A stretch of DNA of 51,637 bases from Dialister histaminiformans (GCF_900103425.1 NZ_FMXA01000011.1:22137-73773); one strand, 5' to 3'; shown: positions 1 to 9,680, numbered from the stretch's first letter. Program-made: numbers and translations. Notes: a model not told the origin generated them from the sequence alone.

Positions 1-210
1 AATCCACTATGTGAATCAGAAGGAATGAAGGTAATATGTTACACTTCTTCCACTTTACGAAAACGTAAGAATAAGAAAGCTAAGAAAAGGAAAGCTTGCG
101 AAACGTTTCCCGTTCTGGAGAGAAAGGGCGGACCGCCAGCCTTTGGCTGGTGGGGGAAAGTAGAATCCTCTATGTGAATCTATGGGAATAACGGTAATAT
201 GTTGCTCCTC
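1..210. repeat. Dispersed intergenic repeat, two units
   Basis: Bases 6-95 are identical to bases 50809-50898 at the other end of the window. Bases 97-165 closely match 51322-51390, including a hairpin built on CCAGCC..GGCTGG and the phrase GGAAAGTAGAAT. A core of the form TATGTGAATC followed about 12 bases later by GGTAATATG occurs twice here (near 9-40 and 172-204). No protein is evident. These look like non-coding interspersed elements of this genome; I do not recognise a named family. Confidence 0.75.
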
Positions 211-459
211 ACTTTTTTATAAGAGAGGCCATTCGCAGAATCCCCCCTGCAATTCCTGTGGAATTTCACCGATCGGCCATGATGAAGTTAAGGCACCTAC
301 CTACATCCGTTTAGGATGTACCGACCTGTGAGCTGCAGGCTCATCTATATCTCCTCTTCTCATATGGACAATTATCGGCAAAGAGTTTATACTGATAAAA
401 AAACGATGTTGTATAGATTGGCAACAAAAGTATGAATTTTCCGGGATAAAGGTGATATC
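211..459. other. Intergenic, no gene seen
   Basis: Mixed-composition spacer between the repeat block and the PAS gene. It contains short inverted repeats (for example GAGCTGCAGGCTC near 331-343) but no clear terminator, promoter or coding frame. AAAGGTGA at 448-455 is the likely ribosome-binding site of the following gene. Confidence 0.4.
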
Positions 460-873
460 GTGGATATTGAAATAACTGAATTGCTGCAGAAAATAGTGGA
501 TGAAGCTCCCATGGGAATATATGTGTTAGATACAGAGAGAAAAATCGTATTCTGGAGCACAGGTGCCGAGCGTATCACCGGATACAGCCGGGAAGAAATG
601 GTGGGCCGCTATTGCTTTGAAGGTATGCTGAATCACATTGACAGGGAGGGGGTTCATCTGTGTCACGACTTTTGTCCTATGATGGCTACCATTTTCGATG
701 GGCAGTCTAGGGAACAGCCGGTATTCCTGAAAGACCGTACCGGTCAACGCATTCCGGTGATGGTTCATACAGAACCTTTATTCAAAGGACAGGAAACGCT
801 GGGGGCTATTGAATATTTCTGGCTTCTGCCGGAATGTGAATATCCTGTGCCGGAAGAACGGAGACACTCATGA
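460..873 (+). CDS. PAS-domain sensor protein
   Basis: A 137-residue protein that is essentially one PAS domain (about residues 8-125). The pattern APMGIYVLD..RKIVFWS..AERITGYSREEMVG is the canonical PAS N-cap and helix. A Cys/His-rich stretch (residues 65-73, LCHDFCP) could hold a cofactor, but this is not diagnostic. It starts at GTG behind AAAGGTGA. Its stop overlaps the ATG of the EAL protein by four bases (ATGA), so the two are translationally coupled. The likely role is to sense a small ligand or redox state and pass it to the downstream c-di-GMP protein; that partnership is inferred from the coupling only. No output domain is present. Confidence 0.8.
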   Translation: MDIEITELLQKIVDEAPMGIYVLDTERKIVFWSTGAERITGYSREEMVGRYCFEGMLNHIDREGVHLCHDFCPMMATIFDGQSREQPVFLKDRTGQRIPVMVHTEPLFKGQETLGAIEYFWLLPECEYPVPEERRHS

Positions 874-3356
874 CTCAGGAACAGATTCAGCATCTGGTTC
901 TTCAGCAGATGCCGGAACATCTGCCGGGCGGTATCCTGATTTATCGTGATAACAAACGGGAAGAGATTCTTTATGCCAACTCCTGGCTTATTTCCATGAT
1001 GGGGTGTTCCTCTTTTATGGATTTCATGGAGCTGACGGGAGGGACTTTTGCAAACCTGGTTCATCCAGATGACCGGGAAGGGGTAGAGCGGGATATCCGC
1101 GAGCAGATTGCCGGCAGCCGAAGCAAACTGGATTTCGTAAATTATCGGATAATCCGAAAGGATGGCTCTATCCGCAGGGTAGAGGAGTTCGGACACAGAG
1201 TATTCATCCCCGGGGTGGGTACCGTTTTTTATGTATTTTTTCTGGATAATGACACCAAATATAAGGTCTATGATATGGACTCCCTTACCGGACTTCCAGG
1301 GAAAACACGGTTTCTGAAGCATGCCTCTGTAGTTATGAAATTAGCTTCTCTGGATTCCAAGGCGCCGAAAATGGCATTGGTGTATGTGGATATCCGTAAT
1401 TTTCATCTGTATAATATGCGTAATGGCAGCGAAAAAGGGAATCAATTCCTCATCCGAATGGCAAAAGTACTAAAGGGAAACTTTCCAAATAAGCTGATTT
1501 CCCGTTTTGAGGATGACCATTTCGTAATACTGACCAGCCTGCCGTCCCTGAAAAAACAGATTCCGGTAATTACCGGGCAGATTCATGGATTATATGATGC
1601 CAGCCATCTGGATGTGAAATTTGGCATTTGCCCAGTGGATGATTATACAATGCCGCTAGAGGTGGGCTGCAGCAGGGCCCGGATGGCCTGTGACACCATT
1701 AAGGAATTTCCGGACAAACATGTGTGCTTTTATACTCAATCTATGGGTGATGCCAGGAATCTTCGGAATTATATAATTGACCATTTCCGGGAGGCTATGG
1801 AAAAACATTGGATTCAGGTATATTTCCAACCGGTAATCCGCACTGTATCTGGAACCCTGGCAAGCATGGAAGCCCTGTCCCGCTGGATGGATCCTCAAAA
1901 AGGGAAAATTAATCCCGGTGTGTTTGTCCCTTTATTGGAAGACAGCCGTCAGGTTCGGAAGTTGGACATGTATGTACTGGAGGAAATCTGCCGTCTGTAC
2001 CAGAGTCAAAAAGAACAGGGGAAAACCCTGATTCCGGTCTCGTTTAATTTATCGAGAGGAGATTTTTTCCAGGAGTCAGTTTTTGACGAAGTGGAAGAAA
2101 TACGGAAGCGGTATCAGGTGCCCAGGAATATGCTGTATGTGGAAATCACCGAAAGCTTATTAGTCTATGAAGGGGATATACTTTATCAGGAAATAGAGCG
2201 GTTTCGGCAAGCCGGATACGAAGTGTGGATGGATGACTTTGGCAGTGGCTATTCATCCCTGAATACACTGAAAAACTACAGTTTTGATGAAATCAAGATT
2301 GATATGGCCTTTTTGGCCCATTTTACGGATAAATCGCAGAACATAATCCAGGCTATAATCCGGATGGCTAAAAAGATCGGAATGCATACGCTGATGGAAG
2401 GCGTAGAGACCAGTGAACAGGTGGAATTTGCCAAATCTATTGGATGTGAACAGCTCCAGGGCTATTATTATGGTAGACCTATGCCTTTTGAAGAACTGAA
2501 ACGAGTATGTCAGGATAAGCACTGGCAGGTGGAAACGCCACAGCTGCGCAAGTATTATGGATCCCTGGGAGCTATCGATTTTCTCATAGACAAGCCGATG
2601 GCGGTGGTAGAAGTAACCAACCATCGTATACGATATCTTTTTGTCAATGAAGAATACAGAAAGACACTTCAATCCATTGGAATAATGAGTCTGGAAAAAA
2701 ACGAAGAGTTTGTTAATGACCAGGCCGGCCCGACCAGCAAAAATATGCAGAGGATGCTGGCAGATGTTATAAACAGCCATACCGAAGAAGCGCTGACATA
2801 TACGTTAAATGGCCGATATGTGAAACTGGAGGCCAACTACCTGGCCTCTCATGGTCAACATCACCTGGTTCAACTCTACCTGACCAACATCACCATGCAG
2901 ACCGAGAGAAAATTCAGTGAGAATCTGGACCAGGTTACCCGGAACCTGTTATCCCTCTACCAGATGGTTTTCCTTGTAGATATGGAAAAAGATACAGCGG
3001 TTCCGCTGATAATAAATACTCCTTTCCAGGAACATTTTTATCAGAAGCGTGTGGGAATTCAGGCCATGGTTAAGCAGTATGCAGAAACCATGATTCATCC
3101 TGAAGATAGAGAACGTTTCCTGGCTTTCAATGAATCGGAATCCATGATGAACCGGATTCGTCAGAACCCAGAAGGAACGATTTCCGGTGTCTTCCGGACC
3201 CTGGGAAATGATGAGAAGTGTCACTGGGATATTCATTCCATTTTCCCGACCATGTTGAATGGAAAGATTTATCTCCTCTATACCACCCGAATTTCACCAC
3301 TTGAAAACGAGTTAAACATAGCCTGCACTTCCAGTAGGGAAGAAAAGGAAACATAG
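870..3356 (+). CDS. PAS-GGDEF-EAL cyclic-di-GMP phosphodiesterase with degenerate GGDEF
   Basis: An 828-residue cytosolic protein. Domains in order: PAS (about 15-128, with LVHPDDREGV and YRIIRKDGSIR), GGDEF (about 135-300), EAL (about 310-555) and a C-terminal PAS-like region (about 570-815). The diguanylate cyclase signature is EDDHF at residues 214-218 instead of GGDEF, so cyclase activity is unlikely. The EAL domain keeps MEALSRW (E334-A335-L336), EITES, DDFGSGYSSL, KID and EGVET, all expected of an active c-di-GMP phosphodiesterase. It overlaps the upstream PAS gene by 4 bases and is followed by a terminator. The GGDEF remnant may act as a GTP-binding regulatory module, as known for some hybrid proteins. 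No membrane segments are seen. Confidence 0.93.
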   Translation: MTQEQIQHLVLQQMPEHLPGGILIYRDNKREEILYANSWLISMMGCSSFMDFMELTGGTFANLVHPDDREGVERDIREQIAGSRSKLDFVNYRIIRKDGSIRRVEEFGHRVFIPGVGTVFYVFFLDNDTKYKVYDMDSLTGLPGKTRFLKHASVVMKLASLDSKAPKMALVYVDIRNFHLYNMRNGSEKGNQFLIRMAKVLKGNFPNKLISRFEDDHFVILTSLPSLKKQIPVITGQIHGLYDASHLDVKFGICPVDDYTMPLEVGCSRARMACDTIKEFPDKHVCFYTQSMGDARNLRNYIIDHFREAMEKHWIQVYFQPVIRTVSGTLASMEALSRWMDPQKGKINPGVFVPLLEDSRQVRKLDMYVLEEICRLYQSQKEQGKTLIPVSFNLSRGDFFQESVFDEVEEIRKRYQVPRNMLYVEITESLLVYEGDILYQEIERFRQAGYEVWMDDFGSGYSSLNTLKNYSFDEIKIDMAFLAHFTDKSQNIIQAIIRMAKKIGMHTLMEGVETSEQVEFAKSIGCEQLQGYYYGRPMPFEELKRVCQDKHWQVETPQLRKYYGSLGAIDFLIDKPMAVVEVTNHRIRYLFVNEEYRKTLQSIGIMSLEKNEEFVNDQAGPTSKNMQRMLADVINSHTEEALTYTLNGRYVKLEANYLASHGQHHLVQLYLTNITMQTERKFSENLDQVTRNLLSLYQMVFLVDMEKDTAVPLIINTPFQEHFYQKRVGIQAMVKQYAETMIHPEDRERFLAFNESESMMNRIRQNPEGTISGVFRTLGNDEKCHWDIHSIFPTMLNGKIYLLYTTRISPLENELNIACTSSREEKET

Positions 3357-3401
3357 GGCTAACGAATGCTGGCGAAAAAATAATAAAAATGCCATGCAAT
3401 A

Positions 3402-3462
3402 AAAAGAATCGGACAAGGGAAAGAAACTATCAATGGTTTCAATCCCGGTCCGATTCTTTTTT
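3402..3462 (+). terminator. Rho-independent terminator after the EAL gene
   Basis: The 13-bp arm AAAAGAATCGGAC (3402-3414) pairs perfectly with GTCCGATTCTTTT (3448-3460) and runs into T residues. It closes the PAS/EAL operon and, being A-rich on the left, could also work on the minus strand. Confidence 0.9.
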
Positions 3463-3845
3463 GCTTTAAGCCGTACCCCTTACCATTTCCGGGGGATTGT
3501 AAGGGGGAACGGAATATTCTCTTGTGAAAGGTAAGAATGCGAAAGCCAAGAGCAGGAAAGAAGGCAGTATGTATGCAGAGAAAGTCTTCTCTTCATTGCC
3601 CATAATTCACAATAATCAGAAATTCGCAAGTATTCCGCAAGTATTCCTATGTATGATGGGCTGGTCTGCGGTCAGGCGGACCATTTGTGCAATAGATGGT
3701 GGGGGAGAGTGTCGTATGTGACTCTGAAGCAATAATAATGATATTATGTTGCTCCTTGCTGAGACTGGGGAGCGCATAGTCCCGGCATTCCCTCCATAGC
3801 TCGAACCTGTTTTTCTATCTCACCGTTTGGCACCTCCATAATACC
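3463..3845. repeat. Degenerate copy of the dispersed repeat in a gene-free spacer
   Basis: This 380-base spacer holds a worn copy of the element seen at both window ends. GGTAAGAATGCGAAAGC near 3530 resembles the GTAAGAATAAGAAAGC part, and GTATGTGACTC...ATATTATGTTGCTCC (3714-3756) resembles the TATGTGAATC...GGTAATATGTTGCTC core. A 65-codon open frame across it has no protein-like character and is not called. Confidence 0.5.
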
Positions 3846-4394
3846 TTAGTCATCGTCGTAGTCATCATAGTCATCATAGTCGTCATAATCGTTGTCATAA
3901 TCATCGTAGTCATCGTCATCATAGGCAGAAGCATTTCCATCTTCAAACCCCTGCTCATATCCAAATTGTCTGGCTTCCTCTATATCCCGTTCTGCACTAT
4001 CTGTGCCATCTGCAAAACCGTTGTCATATCCCCATATATAACTATAGCCGTCATAGCTGTCATAGTCGTCATATTCATAGTCCTGTGTGGTATTATGTTC
4101 ATTTTCATCGTCCGTGTCACATCCTACGTGACCATGATAGCGGTGGCTTGGATGGACCGAATGAATCCGTATGAGTGGTTGTTTGTCAGAAACAGAGAAC
4201 AAAGGCTCAGGTGGAGAACTGTGATTTGAAATTTCCTTAGCAGTTGTACTTACCGGGAACTGGCTGCCTGGTGTGGGCGGTGGAAACCATAGAGAGTGTT
4301 TTCCTTTTCTTACGGAAGGGATGCTCTCAAGTTTATCCCAGATAACGATAATGACAAGTAACCCCAAAAAAGGGACCAACATAATAAATGACAT
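3846..4394 (-). CDS. Membrane-anchored Asp/Tyr-rich hypothetical protein
   Basis: A 182-residue protein of unknown function. Residues 3-19 (FIMLVPFLGLLVIIVIW) form one hydrophobic segment. A polar Pro/Ser/His-rich linker (about 30-90) follows, and then an extremely acidic tail with repeated DDY and DYDD units ending in DDD. A middle section has GYDNGFADG and FGYEQGFEDG, an apparent internal duplication. The start is supported by AGGAG about 11 bases upstream on the minus strand (near 4406-4410). The codon repeat behind the tail is a run of catcatagt-like units (3848-3925), which could expand or contract. The tail might bind cations or a basic partner; this is speculation. Confidence 0.6.
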   Translation of the reverse strand: MSFIMLVPFLGLLVIIVIWDKLESIPSVRKGKHSLWFPPPTPGSQFPVSTTAKEISNHSSPPEPLFSVSDKQPLIRIHSVHPSHRYHGHVGCDTDDENEHNTTQDYEYDDYDSYDGYSYIWGYDNGFADGTDSAERDIEEARQFGYEQGFEDGNASAYDDDDYDDYDNDYDDYDDYDDYDDD

Positions 4395-4519
4395 GAAAAA
4401 TTATCTCCTAACGGTAAGAATATTCCAGATATACACTATTGATTATAGTATATCAACTGTAATAAGCAATGAGCCGGAGGAGAAATCCGGGACAGCATCT
4501 TTTTCAGGAAGGAGATATC

Positions 4520-4627
4520 ATGGTAGCTCTAATGCCATGTGAACCGGTGTTATGCGTAGATTGCAGGTATGTGACAATCGATATAATTCATCGTCAATAC
4601 TATTGGGACTCTTGGATAGAGTATTAG
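4520..4627 (+). CDS. Possible 35-residue small protein
   Basis: A short frame directly behind an excellent ribosome-binding site (GGAAGGAGATATC then ATG). The product begins MVALMPCEPVLCVDC and contains three closely spaced cysteines. No family is recognised. It may be a genuine small protein or the 5' remnant of a lost gene next to the defence island. The surrounding 4395-4791 spacer is AT-rich and otherwise empty, and no terminator is seen before the helicase gene. Confidence 0.35.
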   Translation: MVALMPCEPVLCVDCRYVTIDIIHRQYYWDSWIEY

Positions 4628-4791
4628 ATATGGGAGATTTTTAGCCAGAAGAATTTGGGAGATATAATAATTGGGGAGATATAATAAGGAATTGGTTTTG
4701 ATTTCTGTATAGATAATGTAATATAATTAACGAATGTTAAGATATTTATACAAATGAATATGAAAATCATCGCATGGATTGGAGCACTGCT

Positions 4792-7700
4792 ATGGATAAA
4801 CGTAATGAAGTCATTGCAATTTTAAAATTTCTACAAGAACTTGGAAACCTCAGGATAAAAATCGTTAAAGACATACAGGCTGAGCCATGGTGTCTATTTC
4901 TTGATAGGTTGCCTGTCAGGAACGATGAAATCACCGTGAATTATCGTGATCGTGTAGATAGCGGGGAAGAAAATCAATCGCAGGTATTGGTGTCTGTTCA
5001 TAATCCAGCGCTTCAGGAAGCACCGAAACCACCGGAGAATGTTTGTAATTGGTTGGATCAAAATGAATGGAATAATGCAAAAAAGAAGCCTGAACCTAAA
5101 ACAGAGGTTGTAAGAAAGGGAAATGATGGCAATCCGCTGAGAGATCAGTATGGCAACTATATATACGATAAGTTTACTGATAATCCAAAGAGGGTTGCTG
5201 ATTATCAAGGATGGATTAAAGATTGGGAATTTTGGTCGAAAGAAGAACAAGAATTAGAAAGAGTACGCGAGTTGTTTCGTACTTTGTATACATTGTATGT
5301 TCAGTTGAAGCAGGAATCAGAAACACTGGAGTTTATGATTGGTAATGGTATTCTTATAGATCATACGGGACAATCAGTAAATCATCCGATTCTTGCCAAA
5401 CGCGTTCGTATCGAATTTAATTCAGATAGCAACATAATTGCAATTTGTGATACAGATCAAAAACCTGAACTTTATACGTTGTTACTTTCAAATCTGGATA
5501 TGGTAAGACCTGGTGTTGTGCAGGATCTGCAACAACGTCTTGATGCAGAATATTATCATCCAATGGATCGAATTGATACGCCAGCATTTTTACAAGCGAC
5601 TATCAACAGTCTTTGTGTTGATGGCAGATTTGTAAAAATGAATGAAGATATACCGCAAGGAACAGCAGATAAGTTTTTCCTGCAGCAGCGTCCTGTATTT
5701 TTCTTACGTCGTCGTATCGATGGGCTTACAAAGTTTATAGATACGATAGTGGCTGATATTGAAGAAAAAGGGGAATTTCCGGCATCTCTCGCCAATATTG
5801 CGGGGGCAAATATTGCATTTCCCGTTACTGATTATGCTGAGCCGACGTTGGAACAAGGTCTTGCAGAGGTAGGTGGGGAAGACGTTGATATTCTTTTGAC
5901 GAAGCCTGCAAATAAAGAACAACTTGAAATTGCGCGACAAATTGGTATACATGATGCTGTACTGGTACAGGGGCCTCCTGGTACAGGCAAAACGCATACG
6001 ATTGCCAATCTCATGGGGCATTTTCTGGCCTTGGGGAATAGTGTACTCGTAACAAGCCATACACCGAAGGCATTGAATGTATTAAAAGATAAGCTACCCA
6101 AATCACTTCAAAACCTTTGCGTTTCAATACTCGACGACACAAATAAAGATATGGAAAGCTCAATTGATGGAATCACCGAATATATATCAAAACATAGAAC
6201 AAAAGAGCTTTCTAATAGGGCTGAACAAGCGCAGGAGGAACGCCAGTCGGTTATCGACAAGTTGGCGGAAGTTCGCAAAAAAATTTATACTATTAATTTC
6301 CGTGAACATGAACCTTTGACTTACAATGGCGAAGGAGTATCGCCAATCAAAGCTGCACATTTGGTGAACCTCCATGCTTCTGAATTAGACTATATTCCCG
6401 GGAAAATTAAAACTGGGGCACCTCTGCCACTCTCATTTGAAGAGCTTACACAGCTCTATCAATCGAATGTGCAAATAACAGCCGACGAAGAAAAGGAGCT
6501 GAATTATAATCTGCCAGATCCGGCAAAACTTGTCTCGCCGGAAGAATTCCGAGGGGTGCTAAAACGTTGCGATACCTTAAATAGGCAGATCAGGGAGGCG
6601 GCCAAAAAAATAGACGCTCAGATAGAGTTAATCTCGCCCAATGAAGGAAAGATTGCCGATGGAACAGTACTTAAAGTTACTCAGGCAGATAAGGTGATTC
6701 GTCTACGTGCAGCTGAAAATAAAGCATTGTCAGATTTGCATAAATATTTGTCTAATCTCAGTCGTGTAGAGGATTGGATGATTATAGTTGCCGCTGATGG
6801 TGTGCGTGGTGCCGGTCCACGACAGCGTTGGGAAAAGCTTTGTGATGCTGTTCTGAAAACTTGTAATTATGCCGATAAATCTACAGACACAATCTTTGGG
6901 AAGAATATTGCTATCGACGAAACCTTGAATTTACAGGAATTACGTAAATTGTTACCAGTAATGAAGTCACTTTATGCAGAAAACGGTAAAATTCCATGGT
7001 GGAAGAGATTAACCAACAAGAAGTATGAAAAAGCAACTAATGGAATCCATATTAATGGTGAATCTATGGATACGGCTGAAAAATGTGATACGGTTTTACA
7101 TTTTCTGGAATTAAGCGATATGCGTGATGAATGTGCCCGTTATTGGAATGAGCTTATGAAGGAGACGGGGGTTCCTGCTTTTGAAGAACTTGATGGTGGC
7201 AAGGAACCAGAACGCATAGCTAGGAATATCACTGATAAAATTACACATTGGCTTGAGTGGTATTCAAGGGATTTCCAGAATCTCTGTGCCCTTATGAAGA
7301 AATCAGGAATGAGCCCGGAGGATATTTTTGTACATGATGATTTTGATGATGACGCAAAGCGGATTCAAAAAATCTTAACAAAGTTTAATGCATTGTTGCC
7401 AACATTGATAACAATTCAGAAGGACGCTGGTGAGTTAATAAAGCTGAAAAGTCGTTTGGATGATATTTACCTGGCGCTCGAAGATGCGTCATCACTGGGA
7501 TCCTCACTTTGTACAAAATTGAGAGATGCCGGTCTGGCGCAGGATATGACTCTTTATGCGGAACTATATTATGAACTCCGTAATCTCTATCAGAAGTACA
7601 CTGTACAATATCGTCGAAAGAAATATTTAGAACGTTTATACTCTGTTGCACCGATATGGGCCAATGCTATCCGTGATAGGGTGGGGGACCACGGAAAAAG

Positions 7701-9426
7701 CGAGATTCTTGAAAATATTGAAGAAGTTTGGCGGGTGAAGCAGTACAGCCAGATGATAGCAGATATCACAGCACAGCCGTTTGATGAATTGCAACGGCAA
7801 AGTGTTGAATTGTCGCGGAACTATCGTGAAGTGACGGGGAAGTTAGCTGAATATCGTGCGTGGTATCATCTGTTGCAGCGTATTGAAAAAGATGCAACGA
7901 TGAATCAGAATCTGCAAGGATGGAAACTGATTACGAAGAAAATTGGCCGTGGTACTGGTAAACGAGCGCCACGGTATCGAGCTGAAGCCAAGCAACTCAT
8001 GACAAAATGTCAAAAGGCGGTGCCCGCCTGGATTATGACGATTAACTCTGTTTTGAATAACATGGTGCCGGGGCGCAATAAGTTTGATGTCATGATTATT
8101 GATGAAGCCAGCCAGGCAGATATTACATCACTGCCATTAATGTATCTTGCAAAGAAAATTATTATTGTTGGCGATGATAAGCAGGTTAGTCCAATGGCTG
8201 TTGGCCTCGACATCGATAAGATGGACGCATTGGTAGATATGTATATTAAAGACCGAATTCCAAACTGGTCACTTTATACAGGTAATACATCGCTTTATGA
8301 CATTGCCAAGACTATTTGTCAGCCATTAATGCTGCATGAACATTTCCGCTGTGTTCCAGACATCATTAACTTCTCCAACCAACTTTGTTATGATGGTAAA
8401 ATTAAGCCGCTACGTGATACTAGTAACTGTAAACTTCTGCCTGCTGTTGTGAATTATCGGACTGATGGACATCGTGATGGAAATAGTAAGACAAATGCCG
8501 TTGAGGCCAATACGATAGTTGCGCTTATTCAGAGCATGATTCAGCTTCCGGAATATAAAGATAAGACTATTGGAGTTATTTCGCTTCTTGGTAAGGAGCA
8601 GGCAGATAAAATCGGTACGCGTCTGATGGATGCGCTTGATCCTGCCGCTATCGAACGGCACAAAATTATTTGGGGTGATGCTGCGCAGTTCCAAGGTGAT
8701 GAACGTGATGTAATTCTGCTAAGTATGGTAGACAGTAATGAAGCAAGTGGTCCGCTTAAGCTGAAGAGGCCCGATACGAATGATAACTTTAAACGTTACA
8801 ATGTTGCTGTCAGCCGTGCACGTGATCAGCTTTTTGTTGTACATTCACTTGACTCTGGTAGGGATCTTAAGGATGGTGATATTCGTAAACGATTGCTTGA
8901 ATATGCTGAAAATCCACATGCTTTACAGCAAGAGTATGAACAGATTGAGCGTAAGGCGGAATCACCATTTGAAGAAGCTGTTGCGAAGTCACTGGTTAGG
9001 AAGGGGTATCATGTGGTACAACAGTGGGCTGTTGGCAGCTATCGAATTGACATGGTAATAAGCGATTCTCAGGGACGTGTGGCTCTTGAATGTGATGGTG
9101 AACGTTGGCACAGTGGTGATGCAAAGATTCGTGCGGATATGGAACGTCAGACTATCCTGGAACGTCTGGGCTGGCGGTTTCTCCGGTTGCGTGGCAGTGA
9201 ATACTACAGCAATCCTGAAAAAGCTATGGAGCGCATTTTTGATAATCTCGCAGAACTGGGCATACAGCCGACTGCTGGCAGCATAGTTAAGAAGCAGGAA
9301 AGCACACCGTTACTCAATCGTGTAAAACAAGGATGTTGGAAATTTATGCACCCGGATATGAAAGCTGTCGGAGGTGGAAAGGATAAAATGTTGCTAAAAA
9401 GCGAGACGTTTTGTGATATTTTTTGA
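4792..9426 (+). CDS. SF1 (COG1112/Dna2-like) helicase with C-terminal MTES_1575-type nuclease
   Basis: A 1544-residue protein. The N-terminal 370 residues are unassigned. A split SF1 helicase core follows: Walker A GPPGTGKT at 394-401, DEASQ at 1104-1108 as motif II, and NVAVSRA (1337-1343) as motif VI. About 700 residues of mostly helical, probably coiled-coil insertion lie between them. The C-terminus (about 1390-1490) has SPFEEAV, YRID (D1420) and ECDGERWH (E1433), the PD-(D/E)XK pattern of Vsr/MTES_1575 endonucleases. Helicase-nuclease fusions of this type are frequent in defence islands, and this one lies just upstream of the csm operon. GGAG seven bases before ATG 4792 favours that start; an in-frame ATG at 4774 has no ribosome site. 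Acting on foreign nucleic acid is an inference from domains and context. Confidence 0.85.
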   Translation: MDKRNEVIAILKFLQELGNLRIKIVKDIQAEPWCLFLDRLPVRNDEITVNYRDRVDSGEENQSQVLVSVHNPALQEAPKPPENVCNWLDQNEWNNAKKKPEPKTEVVRKGNDGNPLRDQYGNYIYDKFTDNPKRVADYQGWIKDWEFWSKEEQELERVRELFRTLYTLYVQLKQESETLEFMIGNGILIDHTGQSVNHPILAKRVRIEFNSDSNIIAICDTDQKPELYTLLLSNLDMVRPGVVQDLQQRLDAEYYHPMDRIDTPAFLQATINSLCVDGRFVKMNEDIPQGTADKFFLQQRPVFFLRRRIDGLTKFIDTIVADIEEKGEFPASLANIAGANIAFPVTDYAEPTLEQGLAEVGGEDVDILLTKPANKEQLEIARQIGIHDAVLVQGPPGTGKTHTIANLMGHFLALGNSVLVTSHTPKALNVLKDKLPKSLQNLCVSILDDTNKDMESSIDGITEYISKHRTKELSNRAEQAQEERQSVIDKLAEVRKKIYTINFREHEPLTYNGEGVSPIKAAHLVNLHASELDYIPGKIKTGAPLPLSFEELTQLYQSNVQITADEEKELNYNLPDPAKLVSPEEFRGVLKRCDTLNRQIREAAKKIDAQIELISPNEGKIADGTVLKVTQADKVIRLRAAENKALSDLHKYLSNLSRVEDWMIIVAADGVRGAGPRQRWEKLCDAVLKTCNYADKSTDTIFGKNIAIDETLNLQELRKLLPVMKSLYAENGKIPWWKRLTNKKYEKATNGIHINGESMDTAEKCDTVLHFLELSDMRDECARYWNELMKETGVPAFEELDGGKEPERIARNITDKITHWLEWYSRDFQNLCALMKKSGMSPEDIFVHDDFDDDAKRIQKILTKFNALLPTLITIQKDAGELIKLKSRLDDIYLALEDASSLGSSLCTKLRDAGLAQDMTLYAELYYELRNLYQKYTVQYRRKKYLERLYSVAPIWANAIRDRVGDHGKSEILENIEEVWRVKQYSQMIADITAQPFDELQRQSVELSRNYREVTGKLAEYRAWYHLLQRIEKDATMNQNLQGWKLITKKIGRGTGKRAPRYRAEAKQLMTKCQKAVPAWIMTINSVLNNMVPGRNKFDVMIIDEASQADITSLPLMYLAKKIIIVGDDKQVSPMAVGLDIDKMDALVDMYIKDRIPNWSLYTGNTSLYDIAKTICQPLMLHEHFRCVPDIINFSNQLCYDGKIKPLRDTSNCKLLPAVVNYRTDGHRDGNSKTNAVEANTIVALIQSMIQLPEYKDKTIGVISLLGKEQADKIGTRLMDALDPAAIERHKIIWGDAAQFQGDERDVILLSMVDSNEASGPLKLKRPDTNDNFKRYNVAVSRARDQLFVVHSLDSGRDLKDGDIRKRLLEYAENPHALQQEYEQIERKAESPFEEAVAKSLVRKGYHVVQQWAVGSYRIDMVISDSQGRVALECDGERWHSGDAKIRADMERQTILERLGWRFLRLRGSEYYSNPEKAMERIFDNLAELGIQPTAGSIVKKQESTPLLNRVKQGCWKFMHPDMKAVGGGKDKMLLKSETFCDIF

Positions 9427-9680
9427 ATAAACCAACTATAATTCAGAGGAAGGCGGTGATGAGGTAGTTTGGCAGGATCAAAGTATAGTGAAAATACATC
9501 AAATATACTTTGATAATATTGATGTCGAATTAATTGATAATTTCGTTCAAAACCAAAACGTATTTATCTATCGTTTCAACTAAGAAAAGCCCAAAAAACA
9601 GGTATCTTATGAACTGCTGTTTCAGTAGCTGTTGTACCTGGATAATATAAAAAGTTTTCAGACTTTTGTAGAGCAGATAA
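9427..9680 (+). other. Spacer with an orphan open frame after the helicase
   Basis: Reading in a different frame, 9431-9583 encodes about 50 protein-like residues (for example DEVVWQDQ and FDNIDVELIDNF) without a start codon. It may be the frameshifted end of the helicase or a remnant of a lost gene. CAGGTA...TACCTG around 9599-9642 can pair. Nothing else is evident. Confidence 0.3.

Noticed and set aside
3524-3721. 65-codon plus-strand frame
   Set aside because: It runs through a degenerate dispersed repeat and has no family resemblance or proper ribosome site.
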